DNA from: Saprospiraceae bacterium
GTDB lineage: Bacteria > Bacteroidota > Bacteroidia > Chitinophagales > Saprospiraceae
DNA length: 64,000 nucleotides
NCBI GenBank assembly: GCA_016719855.1
Contig: JADJYH010000010.1
Location: 1 to 64,000, forward strand
Direction of reading: 5' to 3'
The notes beneath the pieces are model-generated. The model searched no databases. It worked only from the letters and a program-made list of their open reading frames with translations, and was not told where the DNA came from. Below, piece by piece: positions 36,720-46,428 of this stretch (the stretch's first letter is position 1; each line of letters opens with the position of its first letter). Made by a program: the position numbers and the translations under genes.

Positions 36720-37496
36720 TCAATAAAAAATTACCCACGTCGCAAAATCCTCCGTGAAGCCCTCGAACCGGTGCTCGACGCCTGCTGGCACGAAAATCAA
36801 GTCGCCAGGGCAGAATGGGCGTAGTTCGCCGTTATTGAAAAACAGGCCTGTGCCACTGATGACGACGTAGATTTCGTCCTGGTCGTGTGGCTTTTGCAGG
36901 TCAATTTCCTGGGGTTTGTAAACCTCGACGTACATTCGACCCCGCTCCAGCAGGGTGATGAAAGGTTTCCCATCAGGGTGCTTTGAGAGTATTTCCAGCG
37001 CCTCGGAGGTGCTGATTTGCCAGCGGTCGGGCAGCACAGGTGGGTTTGTTTTTTGGGTAAAAATTTGTCCCAAGTGGTGCTCCAAGTGTTCGAGGTAGTC
37101 TTCGATGAGGAACTGCAAAGTTGCCGCCGAGCCATCTGGCAGCACGAGCGGATGGGCGAGTTTTTCCTTCGGCAATTTTTTCAAAACCGCCAAAATCTGC
37201 GTGTTCAAACTTGCCCAAAGTCCAACGACTTGGCCAGTGGGCTGCCCCTGCCAGTTGTTTTGCTGCACCAACGCATCTTGCTGATAACGAGCGATTTGCA
37301 GCGGCTCGGATGCTTGCCATGCCAAGTTGAACCGCTGCCAGTTGTGCAGTGCAGAGTCACAGAGGTGGCCAAGGATTTCCCTTTTCGACCATTTGTTAGC
37401 AGCTGGCCTTAACGACATTTCATCGGGGGCGAACTGCCCAAGTTGCCGTGGAACTTCGTTCATGAGGTGCTGGAGACGGGTGATGATTTTTTCCAT
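36720..37496 (-). CDS. DinB-like - cupin fusion protein
   Basis: 258 residues. The ATG at 37496 is preferred; the longer frame up to 37622 would overlap the divergent crcB gene. Residues 1-160 are a DinB_2-type four-helix domain (KWSKREILGHLCDSALHNWQRF, with HLEHHLGQ metal-site histidines). Residues 170-258 are a cupin (HDQDEIYVVISGTGLFFNNG; FVPAGVEHRFEGF). DinB-like proteins are metal-dependent thiol transferases or hydrolases; the cupin may be a second metal site. Exact reaction unknown. Confidence 0.85.
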   Translation of the reverse strand: MEKIITRLQHLMNEVPRQLGQFAPDEMSLRPAANKWSKREILGHLCDSALHNWQRFNLAWQASEPLQIARYQQDALVQQNNWQGQPTGQVVGLWASLNTQILAVLKKLPKEKLAHPLVLPDGSAATLQFLIEDYLEHLEHHLGQIFTQKTNPPVLPDRWQISTSEALEILSKHPDGKPFITLLERGRMYVEVYKPQEIDLQKPHDQDEIYVVISGTGLFFNNGELRPFCPGDLIFVPAGVEHRFEGFTEDFATWVIFY

Positions 37497-37553
37497 TTTG
37501 AAAAATGTAGCTGCCTTTTTTGCAAATTCACGGCTTGAATCAAAATTAGAACC

Positions 37554-37913
37554 ATGCAAACCTACCTTTTCGTTTTTCTCGGTGGCGGTCTCGGCAGCAT
37601 CTGTCGTTTTGGCCTTGGCCACTGGCTGGCCAGCTATCGGCTTCAGTTCCCGTGGGCGACGTTTGCCGCCAACGTGCTGGCCTGCTTGTTGTTGGGGGTG
37701 CTGGTCAGTTTGAGCATGAAAGGGCGCTTGGGTGGGCCGGTATCAGTGCTGCTGATGGCTGGGTTTTGTGGTGGGTTCAGCACCTTTTCCACCTTCTCCA
37801 ACGAGACGGTGCACCTGCTGATTGATGGCCAATGGTTCCGGGCTGGAATTTACGTCGTTTCAAGCCTACTGGTCTGCCTTGTTTCCCTGTATATTGGCAT
37901 GAAGGCGGTTTGA
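37554..37913 (+). CDS. crcB: fluoride channel CrcB/Fluc
   Basis: 119 residues, four membrane helices. Hallmarks: GGGLGSICRFGLG near the N-terminus, the central polar track Asn in WATFAANVLACLLLG, and the GFCGGFSTFSTFSNE motif that lines the pore and binds the bridging Na+. Acts as a dual-topology dimer to export fluoride. No fluoride riboswitch is apparent in the 57-base spacer. Confidence 0.95.
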   Translation: MQTYLFVFLGGGLGSICRFGLGHWLASYRLQFPWATFAANVLACLLLGVLVSLSMKGRLGGPVSVLLMAGFCGGFSTFSTFSNETVHLLIDGQWFRAGIYVVSSLLVCLVSLYIGMKAV

Positions 37914-37977
37914 TTTAGGAATGACGATTTACGATTTGCCACACAATCGTAAATCGTAAATCGTCATTCGTAAATCA
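37911..37977. repeat. tandem-repeat-armed hairpin (ACGATTT units)
   Basis: TTAGGAATGACGATTTACGATTT faces AATCGTAAATCGTAAATCGTCATTC. It lies between the convergent crcB and M4 protease genes and overlaps the last codons of the latter (SLIYE), so its arm adds a few residues after the sorting domain. Confidence 0.8.
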
Positions 37978-40900
37978 AACTAATTTTCATAAACTTCAAC
38001 GCCGCTTGACCCTCCGCCATGCTGATGCGGACGAAATATTGGCCGCTGGCCAAGCCTTCCGTCGTGATGCGATGGTGGTTTTCGCCAGCTTCTGCGCTGA
38101 TTTTTTCACCAAAAACCAACCTGCCCATCAGGTCGAAGACCTGCACCTGCACGTCGCCAGTTTTTTTGCTGGAGAAATCGAGGTTCAACTGCCCGTCCAC
38201 TGGGTTGGGGTAGAGGCGGATGTTGTTTTGGGCGACCAAATCATTTGCCCCAAGCACCCTGTCACCGTTGGCGAACCAGACGCCCTGGCGGCCACCTTCA
38301 ACGAAGAGCGATGCGTTGCCGGAGGGATTTATTTTGTCGTTTTCCAACGAAATGAATGCCAATACTTCCGTGCCGTCGGTCAGGTTGGCGTTGAAAACGA
38401 GGCGGTTGTCATCTGGTGAGTAGCTGGGCCAGAGCAGTTCGGTGCCCTGATAAATGGTGCCTACGTCGCCAGTTTCAATGTTGGCGCCCAGCATGTAGTA
38501 CTCGTCGTTGTATTCATCAAAATAATCAAAGGCGATAATGTAGTCCGAGTTTTTGGAGAAGGTTGGGTCGGCCACGCTCACATCTTCGGGCAGGCTGCTG
38601 AACAGTTTTTCGACATAACCATTGCCATAGTCGTTGCCATCCCAGACGTAGATGAAGCCGATGTCCCAGTATTCAATGTCTGTTCCGGTGGTATTTATTT
38701 TGCTCAGTGCATCGTACATGACCCACTGGCCGGTGAAGTCCCACTCCAGCACATCGGCATACACAACGTTGTCGCTGGTCGGGCCGTCCTGTGCCGTGGT
38801 TGGGTTGTAAAGCTCAAATGGGACAAAACTTCCACCCAGCCCAAAGTCGTAGACGTAGATTAAATTGTCGTTGTCGGTGGTCAAAGCAGCGAGGCGGTTG
38901 CCGTCTTTTGAAATGGCCACATTGTACCAAACCGGGTCATTCTGGATAATCTGGTTGTTGAAGGTACCGTTGCTCCAGTTGATGGTGATTGCCCGCATCT
39001 TGTTGTCCTGGTCAATGTACACCATGAGGCTGCCATTGTCGGTGACGCTGGGCCGGCTCAACGGAGAGATGGAGGTGAGCGGATTGAACACGGCACTGCC
39101 GTCTGGCGAATAGACGTAGAGCTGGTCGCTGGTGCCATCTGTCATCACGATGAAGTCGTCGCCGGGGTTGGTTTCTATGTCGGTCTGGTTGTTGGTGCCT
39201 CCGCTGGAGCCGATTCCCACGGCATCGAAGGCGGCCTTGGCAGCGTTCACCTCATTGGAGTTGGCGCCGTGCAGGTCGGTAGCGGCTTGCACTACGGCGA
39301 TGCGGCAGTCCACGAAGTTGGCGGACTTGGTCAGGTATTGGTTCAGCGCCCGGTAGAACACCTGCTCGGCCTTGTTCTTGCCCACGCTCCCGTTGTCTGC
39401 GAATTTAAAAAATGCCTTGTTTACGATGCCGCTGTTGATGTGTACGCCGCCGTTGTCCTCGCTGCCGGTGTAGCGCTCGGAGTAGTGGTCGGGTTGCCAG
39501 CCGTTGTCGTTGAGGCTGCTGCCTCCGTTGTGCGGGTTCTCCAGGTCGCGGAGTGCACCAGTGGGGAAGAACTGTGTGTTGGTGATGTCCTCGCCCATTT
39601 TCCAGTCGTCCCGGTCAATCATCGCCCCGAACACGTCGGCGAAACTTTCGTTCAGCGCGCCGCTCTCGTTGAGGTACTCCAGGTTGGCGGTGGCCTGAAT
39701 AACGCCATGCGACATCTCGTGGCCCGACACGTCGAGCGCCTTTTGCAGCGGGGCGGTAAAAGCTTGGCTACCGTTGCCATAGAACATGGCCTCGCCGTTC
39801 CAGAAGGCGTTGTCCATCTGGCTGTTGTCGCTTTCCACCACATTGATGAGCGAGACGATGTTGCCGCCCTGCCCGTTGATGCTGTTGCGGCCAAAGGTAT
39901 TTTTGAAATAATCGTAGGCTTTTTCGGCGTGGAAATGGGCACTCACGGCCTTCGGGTTGTTCCAGGAATTGTTGCTGGAAGTGACATGAACAGCCCCAAA
40001 ATCGGAATTTTCAGGTGATGTGTTCTCGGCATCTATCGTCCAGATGACGCCAACCGGTTCGTTTGGGAGGCTTGATTGTGGGGCGCTGAACATCGTTTGC
40101 GAAGCGTCAACCAAATAATACGTGTTGCTAACGCTGTACGTGTTGATAAGCCTCGTTTGCCCCAAAAGGTCGGTGGCATTGGCCGTGGCCGGGCCGTCTG
40201 GCGGCAGTTCCCAGTTGGCAGTTGGCAGTTGGCAGTCAGTGGCTGCTACCTTGTTATTGACTGCCAACTGCCCACTGTCGAACTGCCGAACTCCATGAAA
40301 GTGTCCGGCAATCTTGCAAATTTCTGTGTGGTAGCTGAGTACCTCGCCAGTTTTTCCGTCCAAGAAGTAGCTGTAGCGGGAGGCGATATTGGGCACTACC
40401 GTCACGTGCCAAGCAAGGTGCGGCTCATTTTTTTGCGGGTAAAAAATGACGAGTTCAGCAGTTGCCTGCTGCGTCGTGCTCACCAAGCGGAGGTCGTCAG
40501 CGGTTAGCGTTTTTACCGTTTCCATGCCGCCGACGTGCGTGAGGGCAAGCTGTTCGGCCGTCTCTGGCCGAATTGTAGGCGTCACGTCCGCCAGTTTTGG
40601 CGATGGGTGGAAACGGCCATTGAACTGATAGAACTGGCCGTCTTTTTCATGCAAAATGGCGTCAGCGCCATGCACTGGCACTCCCATCCATTGCTGCTGC
40701 AAGCGGATGTGCCGATAGCCGAGGTTGTCGGTTTCGGTTTTTTCGATGCGAAATTCTTCCGAAGGGTTGACCAAATTGAGCACCGATTTGGCAGCTTCGA
40801 GGTAGTCAAGTACCTGTTGGTCCAGTGCCTTCGACGGGTCGGCGGCCAGCTCGCCCTTGATGAGGTAAGGCGTTCCAGTTTCCGGTGAAATGAGCGCCTG

Positions 40901-41134
40901 GAGGGAAGGTTGGCCGCTCACGGGTTTTGGTAGCGTGGCGATGGGCCAGAAACTTTGCTGCCCAAACAACTGCGGCGAAGCCGATGGTACGCCCGGCGTG
41001 ATGGGCTGCACGGGGGCAAGGTTTTCGACCTTCACCGGGGCATGCGTTGAGGTTTTCGGTGTGCGGGGCTTCATTTGCCCAAAGGATTGTGCGGCGATGA
41101 TTAGCGCCAACAAAGTCAGGTAGAATTTTTGCAT
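37964..41134 (-). CDS. secreted thermolysin-like M4 metalloprotease with T9SS type A sorting domain
   Basis: 1,056 residues, intact. Signal peptide MQKFYLTLLALIIAAQSFG; FTP/PepSY propeptide region (about 110-290); catalytic domain with zinc motif HEMSH (SGHEMSHGV, near residue 471), third ligand Glu in ESGALNESFADVFG and active-site His in GGVHINSGIVNKAFF. A beta-propeller-like stretch follows (about 690-930), then the type A sorting domain (LYPNPVDGQLNLDF...GLASGQYFVRI). Secreted through type IX secretion for extracellular protein breakdown. A repeat-derived in-frame insertion lies in the propeptide (see 40205-40291). Confidence 0.92.
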   Translation of the reverse strand: MQKFYLTLLALIIAAQSFGQMKPRTPKTSTHAPVKVENLAPVQPITPGVPSASPQLFGQQSFWPIATLPKPVSGQPSLQALISPETGTPYLIKGELAADPSKALDQQVLDYLEAAKSVLNLVNPSEEFRIEKTETDNLGYRHIRLQQQWMGVPVHGADAILHEKDGQFYQFNGRFHPSPKLADVTPTIRPETAEQLALTHVGGMETVKTLTADDLRLVSTTQQATAELVIFYPQKNEPHLAWHVTVVPNIASRYSYFLDGKTGEVLSYHTEICKIAGHFHGVRQFDSGQLAVNNKVAATDCQLPTANWELPPDGPATANATDLLGQTRLINTYSVSNTYYLVDASQTMFSAPQSSLPNEPVGVIWTIDAENTSPENSDFGAVHVTSSNNSWNNPKAVSAHFHAEKAYDYFKNTFGRNSINGQGGNIVSLINVVESDNSQMDNAFWNGEAMFYGNGSQAFTAPLQKALDVSGHEMSHGVIQATANLEYLNESGALNESFADVFGAMIDRDDWKMGEDITNTQFFPTGALRDLENPHNGGSSLNDNGWQPDHYSERYTGSEDNGGVHINSGIVNKAFFKFADNGSVGKNKAEQVFYRALNQYLTKSANFVDCRIAVVQAATDLHGANSNEVNAAKAAFDAVGIGSSGGTNNQTDIETNPGDDFIVMTDGTSDQLYVYSPDGSAVFNPLTSISPLSRPSVTDNGSLMVYIDQDNKMRAITINWSNGTFNNQIIQNDPVWYNVAISKDGNRLAALTTDNDNLIYVYDFGLGGSFVPFELYNPTTAQDGPTSDNVVYADVLEWDFTGQWVMYDALSKINTTGTDIEYWDIGFIYVWDGNDYGNGYVEKLFSSLPEDVSVADPTFSKNSDYIIAFDYFDEYNDEYYMLGANIETGDVGTIYQGTELLWPSYSPDDNRLVFNANLTDGTEVLAFISLENDKINPSGNASLFVEGGRQGVWFANGDRVLGANDLVAQNNIRLYPNPVDGQLNLDFSSKKTGDVQVQVFDLMGRLVFGEKISAEAGENHHRITTEGLASGQYFVRISMAEGQAALKFMKISLIYE
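40205..40291. repeat. tandem-repeat-armed hairpin inserted in frame in the M4 protease gene
   Basis: CAGTTGGCAGTTGGCAGTT... faces TGACTGCCAACTGCCCACTG across about 18 bases. On the coding strand it encodes QLAVNNKVAATDCQLPTANW between the end of the propeptide and the catalytic domain. Confidence 0.75.
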
Positions 41135-41238
41135 TTGAAATAGAAATTGGGAATAAGAAATTGGGATTTGAGCAAGCATTGATTCCGCTGAACAAGCACC
41201 TCAACCCCAGTGCAACTCATAAGTTCAATCACTCGAAA

Positions 41239-41762
41239 CTACCACTTCGTGGTATTGTCGGTGGGTTTTACTTCTTCATCAGTTTTGCCCTTTTGGGCGT
41301 TGGCTTTATCGGATTTCTTCGTCTTTGCGGCTTCCCGGTCCTTGGTGAGGGCCTTGAGTTCTTTGTAAACGCTGACGAGGCCCTGCGGGGGCATGTAATC
41401 GCCAGCCCCCCAAGTTACCCGGCTGTCGAGGTTGTCGGTTACCTGGCGGAGGAAGTAGTACATATTGCCCGGTTTTTCAATGTCAAGCTTGAACAGTTGG
41501 AGGGAGTTCACCTTGTCGAAGAGCAACTTGGCTTCCTTTGACTTGATGGACTTGAGCTCCTCGAAAGTACCTTCCACCCCGACCTGCTTAAAATTTGTCC
41601 GTTTTCCAGCAAGGTGAAAGATGTTTCAATACCAGCAAAGCCGCCGCCGTCGCCGAAAACGATTTGGCGGATTGGCAATTTGTCCGGTGTGTATTTGGTG
41701 ACTTTGCAAGCTGATGAAAGCACCAGCGAAATCAAGGCAAGTACAGGTAGTAAATTTTTCAT
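41239..41762 (-). CDS. putative lipoprotein, frameshifted
   Basis: About 174 residues if one T is restored in the T4 run near 41600. The N-terminus MKNLLPVLALISLVLSSAC is a lipoprotein signal with the lipobox Cys at residue 19. The body (IRQIVFGDGGGFAGIETSFTLLENGQ; KAKLLFDKVNSLQL-like helices; GNMYYFLRQVT) is a compact domain seen in Bacteroidota lipoproteins with no known role, ending in a Lys/Glu-rich tail. Upstream of the protease in the same direction. Confidence 0.7.
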
Positions 41763-42032
41763 GCGGTGAAAATTTTGTAAGGAGTTGGAATTGTGTAGCT
41801 TTATCCGAACTTTCGCATCAAAGGTAAAGAAAAATAAGCTTGAAAAATGTTGGCAACTTTGAGCTGGTGTAGGCTAACCAGCGGGTTTTAACAAAAGGTT
41901 AAAATTCTCATAAAGGCCAAAGGCCAGATAGGACGCCAACGAGGCAAGCACTATTTTTGGCATTGTATTTAAGAGCTTACTAGTTCAGAATACTCGTAAT
42001 CATTCATTTCATCCAGTAAAATACAATTAACA

Positions 42033-42512
42033 ATGAAAAAATTATTTTTCCTTTTTGCGTTCATGGGGCTGTTTGCCTTCGTTGGCACTGCCCAGAAAAA
42101 AGCCTGCTGCGCTGCAAAAGGCGCTGCTGAAAAAACATCCTGCACCTCCTCTGCATCAGCCGATGCCGAAAAGGCTGCTGCTACCGACGCTAGCATCGTG
42201 AAGCAAGTTTCCAACGTCGGTGATGTATCTTACACTCGCAAGGAAGTTTGCCCGACGACTGGCAAAGTCTCTTTCACCAGCGTAGAGTATTGCACCAAAG
42301 CTGGCAAATTCATCAATGCTTCTCCTTCTGAGAAGGCTTCCTGCACGAAGAGCGCTTCTGCGACCAAGGTTTCTTCCAGCGAGAAAAAAGCCTGCTGTGC
42401 GGGTGGCGAGAAAGCAGGTTGCTGCGCAAAAAAAGGCGAGAAAACTTCAACTACTACCAGCACTGCCAACGAAGGCCAAGTGAAGTTGGTCAATGACAAA
42501 GAAAACAATTGA
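42033..42512 (+). CDS. secreted Cys-rich protein with CC motifs
   Basis: 159 residues. A signal peptide (MKKLFFLFAFMGLFAFVGTAQ) is followed by Lys/Ala/Ser-rich low-complexity sequence with paired cysteines (KKACCAAK, KKACCAGG, AGCCAKK) and a central less repetitive segment VGDVSYTRKEVCPTTGKVSFTSVEYC. No known family is recognised. The CC pairs suggest metal binding or disulfide cross-linking outside the cytoplasm. Monocistronic, ends at a strong terminator. Confidence 0.7.
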   Translation: MKKLFFLFAFMGLFAFVGTAQKKACCAAKGAAEKTSCTSSASADAEKAAATDASIVKQVSNVGDVSYTRKEVCPTTGKVSFTSVEYCTKAGKFINASPSEKASCTKSASATKVSSSEKKACCAGGEKAGCCAKKGEKTSTTTSTANEGQVKLVNDKENN

Positions 42513-42526
42513 TTTGTTGGCGCTGA

Positions 42527-42570
42527 GCACAAAAAAGGCCGCCGGTTCATTCCGGTGGCCTTTTTTGTGC
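42527..42570. terminator. bidirectional terminator
   Basis: GCACAAAAAAGGCCGCCGG pairs with CCGGTGGCCTTTTTTGTGC around TTCATT; A and T tracts on both sides serve the Cys-rich gene and the convergent NUDIX gene. Confidence 0.9.
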
Positions 42571-42611
42571 TTAGAATTTAAGTTTTGAAAACTGCAAAAT
42601 ACCTCTGGCAA

Positions 42612-43034
42612 CTAATTTTTAAACTCCGAGTACATCCTCCCCTCCCGGTATTCCTTCAGCACGTGCCGTACCGTTTCGGATAAATTGGAAGGCAAGTTTT
42701 CCAGCGAGAACCAAGTAACCCCCTTGAACTTGTTGGGTTCTCCGGTGATGATTTTGCCTTCCCATTTGCTGGCTTTGAAGTAGAGCGTTATCCGGTGGCC
42801 ATTGTTGTTGGTGCGCTTGTGAAGCACGTGTACAAGCTGGAGGTCCTTGGCTTTTAGTACCAATCCGGCCTCTTCTTCTGCCTCCCTGATGAGGGCTTCG
42901 AGGGCATACTCTGTGACTTCAATGGTGCCGCCAACGAGCGTATAATTGCCGCCTAGGTTCTTTTTTTGCCGCAAAAGCAGGATGCTGCCTTTGTTGTAAA
43001 GTATCAATCGAACTTTTAGGTTAGTATCTGCCAT
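42612..43034 (-). CDS. NUDIX hydrolase
   Basis: 140 residues. A complete NUDIX box GX5EX7REUXEEXGU is seen as GTIEVTEYALEALIREAEEE followed by AGL. The N-terminus KVRLILYNKGSILLLRQKK and the HRITLYFKASKW strand fit MutT-like enzymes. Hydrolyses a nucleoside diphosphate linked to some moiety; substrate not predictable. Confidence 0.92.
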   Translation of the reverse strand: MADTNLKVRLILYNKGSILLLRQKKNLGGNYTLVGGTIEVTEYALEALIREAEEEAGLVLKAKDLQLVHVLHKRTNNNGHRITLYFKASKWEGKIITGEPNKFKGVTWFSLENLPSNLSETVRHVLKEYREGRMYSEFKN

Positions 43035-43215
43035 GACAATGGATAAGTGAACGGACGGGCCAAAGATAGAATCTATGGAATAGATTTAAACTTAATTTCA
43101 GCATCTCGGCAGGTGTCCCGTTTCACAAAGTTTTCTTCTCCTCAAGTTCATACACGCTGCCCTGAATAATTCTTTGCGATGCTCCCATGTATCAGGCTTC
43201 CAGCTTTTGAGGAGC

Positions 43216-44043
43216 CTACAATCGGCATTTGAACGTAAGCATAGGCGTGCCGCCATTGAAAGCTGATGAAATCCTGTAGCGACGCTTCGAGCGCCTGTCT
43301 ACTTTGTGAAAATGCGGCACAAAATATCCTACCAATGCACCGATAACATAGCCCGATGCCACATCGGTAAAATAGTCTTTGCCAGCCTCATAACGCAGGT
43401 AGCCAGTGACGGCGGGCAGTGCCGCCGCCGCCGTCCAAACCACGGGCTTCCAAGGGCTGTCCGGGTGGTAGTCCGACCAGACTTTTGCGGTAAAAAATGA
43501 CATGCTGGCTGTCATGGCCGTATGGCCGGAATAGAAAGAGAGCATGGATTCCACACTCAATTTTTCTTTGAGCGGAACATCGGGGTTGAAAGTGTAGGGC
43601 CGGTCACGTTGTACGATGCGCTTGGTGGCTAACGTCAGGCCGTTGGTCACGAGGGCAGTTTCGGAGAGCAGCACGGACAGGTTCAGCGCTTGCTCTCGGA
43701 TGTCCTTGTCGGCCATGAGGGTGAGCGGCAGCAAGGCAGAGCCGCCAGCCACCCAGTCGCTGGCCTTGTTGGCGAAAGCGGAGTGGTTATGGATGGCTTG
43801 CTCGTCAAGGCTAATCCAGTGGCCATGTGAGAGGTCGTTGAGGTCGGTGGCGTTGCGGCGGTCGAGGTTTTGGATGGAGATGAACGACAGGGCATTCACC
43901 CCTGCGCTGATCGCCACGACGGGAGCGTCAACCTTCCATTGAATTTGGTAAATGGTGTCGAGCCTATTCTGCGAAGCAGCACTAAAAACGGCCAATGTGA
44001 GGGTCACAACGCAAGCAATCAATTTTTTCACTGAAAAGTACAT
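43216..44043 (-). CDS. PAP2 (type 2 phosphatidic acid phosphatase) family protein
   Basis: 275 residues from ATG at 44043. A cleavable or anchoring N-terminal helix (LIACVVTLTLAVFSAAS) precedes the PAP2 core: KRIVQRDRPY (motif 1), SFYSGHTAM (motif 2), and LRYEAGKDYFTDVASGY where motif 3 normally has SRxxxxxHxxxD. The nucleophilic His position reads Asp here (GKD for GKH), so catalysis is uncertain. The family removes phosphate from lipid or isoprenoid phosphates at the membrane. Confidence 0.85.
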   Translation of the reverse strand: MYFSVKKLIACVVTLTLAVFSAASQNRLDTIYQIQWKVDAPVVAISAGVNALSFISIQNLDRRNATDLNDLSHGHWISLDEQAIHNHSAFANKASDWVAGGSALLPLTLMADKDIREQALNLSVLLSETALVTNGLTLATKRIVQRDRPYTFNPDVPLKEKLSVESMLSFYSGHTAMTASMSFFTAKVWSDYHPDSPWKPVVWTAAAALPAVTGYLRYEAGKDYFTDVASGYVIGALVGYFVPHFHKVDRRSKRRYRISSAFNGGTPMLTFKCRL

Positions 44044-44292
44044 AGGTAATAACACGAATGAAAAAGCGCTCAAGGCGCACCTCACATTAAACGCTGAGGT
44101 CGAAGATTGTTCGCACATTGATGCCAGTCACAACGGCTGAGAAAAAACGGCAAGTTTGCAAACGCACGGGATGGGCGTATTATTTAATGCGCCAAGCACC
44201 GGCTCGGCAAATTTTTTTAAAATCATTTCGTGTATTATCCCCTTTTAATAACTTGTGCCTGCCAATTAAAAAAATCATCAAAACACTGCTTC

Positions 44293-45654
44293 ATGAATCC
44301 TCATGTAGTTGCCATTTTCGGAGGAGCCGTTTCCGGTGCAGAGGCGTCCCACCAGCTTTCCCAACGGGGCATCCGCTCCGTGGTTTTTGAACAAAATACC
44401 TTGCCTTACGGCAAAATAGAGGATGGCTTGCCCAAGTGGCACGCCAAGCTCCGTGACAAGGAGGAGGCCAATATTGACCACAAGCTGTCCGACCCGCACG
44501 TGACCTTCGTGCCACTGGCCAAACTTGGGCAAAGTGTTGATTTTCAGGATGTTGTGAAAAATTGGGGCTTCTCGGCGATATTCCTGGCCACGGGCGCTTG
44601 GCGTGACCGCCCACTCGGCATCGAGGGGATTGAAGACTACGTGGGGAAGGGACTCTACTACCAAAATCCCTTCATGCACTGGTACAACCACTTCCATGAG
44701 CCGGGCTACATGGGCGGTGGATTGGAACTGGCCGACGGGACGCTCGTGATTGGCGGCGGCCTCGCTTCCATTGACATCTGCAAGGCGCTGATGATGGAAA
44801 CCGTGCAGGCGGCCCTGGCCAAGCGGGGCATCCACACCAATATGTTCGACCTGGAGCGGGGCATCGGAAAGGTGCTCGAAGCGCACGGCCTCAGCCTTGC
44901 CGACCTGGGACTGCGGGGCTGCACCCTCGTGTACCGTCGTCGCGTGAAGGACATGCCGCTGTTCCCCGGCGAAACCGACACGCCGGAAAAACTGGCCAAG
45001 GCCGAAACTGTCCGGGAAAAAGTGCTGCTAAACGCACAGTCCAAGTTCCTGTTCAACGTCCTGCCCTGCCATGTGCCCGTTGACAAAATCGTGGAAGATG
45101 GCCGTTTGGTGGGGCTGGTGCTGCGGGAGACGAAGGTCGAGGATGGCCGACTGACGGAGGTGGCGGGTTCTGACCGTGAATACCGGACGGCGCTGGTAGT
45201 TTCGTCCATTGGCAGTGTGCCAGAGCCGCTGCCGGGTGTGCCGATGAAGGGCCATGTGTTCGAAGTGGAAGGCGGGCAGTGCTGCCGATTGAAGGGTTTT
45301 GAAAACGTTTTTGCGGTGGGCAACGCCGTGACCGGGCGTGGCAACATCAAGGAGAGCGTGGAGCATGGCAAGACGATATCGGAGTCCATTGCCGAAGGCT
45401 ATTTGAACAACCCGGAAGGGTCGGTGAACGAACAGTTCAGGGAGAAGGAAGACAGCGTTTCGGCAAACGTGGCGGCCCTCGCCGAGCGGATTGGACGGAT
45501 GAAGCCGCCGACCCCCACACAGCAGCAACTAATTTTTGAGCGGGTGAAGTCGTTGCAAGATGCTGCGGGCTACGCTGGTGATTATAAAACTTGGGCAGAT
45601 GCCAAGCGGCCGGTGCGGCTGGAACAATTGTTGGGGATGGAGGCGCATGGGTGA
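44293..45654 (+). CDS. FAD/NAD(P)-dependent oxidoreductase, GltD-like
   Basis: 453 residues from the ATG at 44293 (frame open from 44230). N-terminal FAD-binding GGAVSGAEASHQLSQRG (modified GxGxxG), then LPYGKIEDGLPKWHAKL, the lipoamide-type ATGAWRDRP, and a second dinucleotide site GTLVIGGGLASIDICK. C-terminal FENVFAVGNAVTGRGNIKESVEHGK is the FAD-contact segment. It resembles the small subunit of glutamate synthase and adrenodoxin-reductase-like enzymes; partner and substrate are unknown. Confidence 0.82.
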   Translation: MNPHVVAIFGGAVSGAEASHQLSQRGIRSVVFEQNTLPYGKIEDGLPKWHAKLRDKEEANIDHKLSDPHVTFVPLAKLGQSVDFQDVVKNWGFSAIFLATGAWRDRPLGIEGIEDYVGKGLYYQNPFMHWYNHFHEPGYMGGGLELADGTLVIGGGLASIDICKALMMETVQAALAKRGIHTNMFDLERGIGKVLEAHGLSLADLGLRGCTLVYRRRVKDMPLFPGETDTPEKLAKAETVREKVLLNAQSKFLFNVLPCHVPVDKIVEDGRLVGLVLRETKVEDGRLTEVAGSDREYRTALVVSSIGSVPEPLPGVPMKGHVFEVEGGQCCRLKGFENVFAVGNAVTGRGNIKESVEHGKTISESIAEGYLNNPEGSVNEQFREKEDSVSANVAALAERIGRMKPPTPTQQQLIFERVKSLQDAAGYAGDYKTWADAKRPVRLEQLLGMEAHG

Positions 45655-46428
45655 TGTTTAGTTTTGAGTGGCGATTTTTATGTGGCGAGTTTAGAGTTGG
45701 TGCATTTTCAAGGCTTGGGATGAAGAATTATTTACGTGCATGAAAATGAGGTTGATTTTGAGATAAAACACCTGTTGTTCAATAATTTACAAATTACAAT
45801 TCTAAAATATGTAGCTTGATTTCACCCACAATGCCATGAAAATAATTTAGTCGAAAAGCCTCAGCAGGGTACAATTGGCACAATTTTTTAAATTAAATAA
45901 AACGAAACTTTAAATTCCCAACAGCTTCTATAAAAGCTGACATACTATGAGAAAAGTCCGGAAACCGAGCTTACTAAGCTTCTGACAAATTCCTTTCTTT
46001 TTCCAGGAATCCTGGCCTTTCTCAAACACAAATAAGTCGAATCTTTAACCTAGAACCCGTCGTGGTTCCATAACACCGGGCATTTCCATGCCCACGGCCT
46101 GCCAAACGAGGTAGGGCGACCTTACTTTTCTTTTTTGCAAAACCTTACACACCAGATTTGATGCCTTTTGGATAAGCCAAAGGCGATTTTGAGATTTAAC
46201 CGGCGGCACGTAGCTGATTGGCCTTGGCATGTCTTTTTTCAAAAAAAGATTTTAGACTGCCCGCCCCACAGGGGTAAAGTGCCATTAACGATTCCCTGAA
46301 GGGAACGAGCCGCCCTTTGATTTGAACTCACTATTAACATTTATAATCTCATGGTAAAAGGTAACGGTTTTGCTCCACACAGGCTGACATGCGAATCCCC
46401 CATTGCCCCCCGGTATTTAGGAAGATTC
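45655..46428. other. 774-bp intergenic region before the adhesin pair
   Basis: No protein-like ORF of convincing length. It holds a 12-codon ORF starting ACTATGAGAAAA (45947-45985) whose start context recurs ahead of the second adhesin, and a small inverted repeat TTCCCTGAAGGGAA near 46300. Confidence 0.5.

Noticed and set aside
37497..37553. Fluoride riboswitch upstream of crcB
   Set aside because: The spacer is only 57 bases and shows no conserved riboswitch core or pseudoknot pairing.
46045..46242. 65-codon minus-strand ORF upstream of the first adhesin
   Set aside because: Basic low-information sequence without known motif; not supported.
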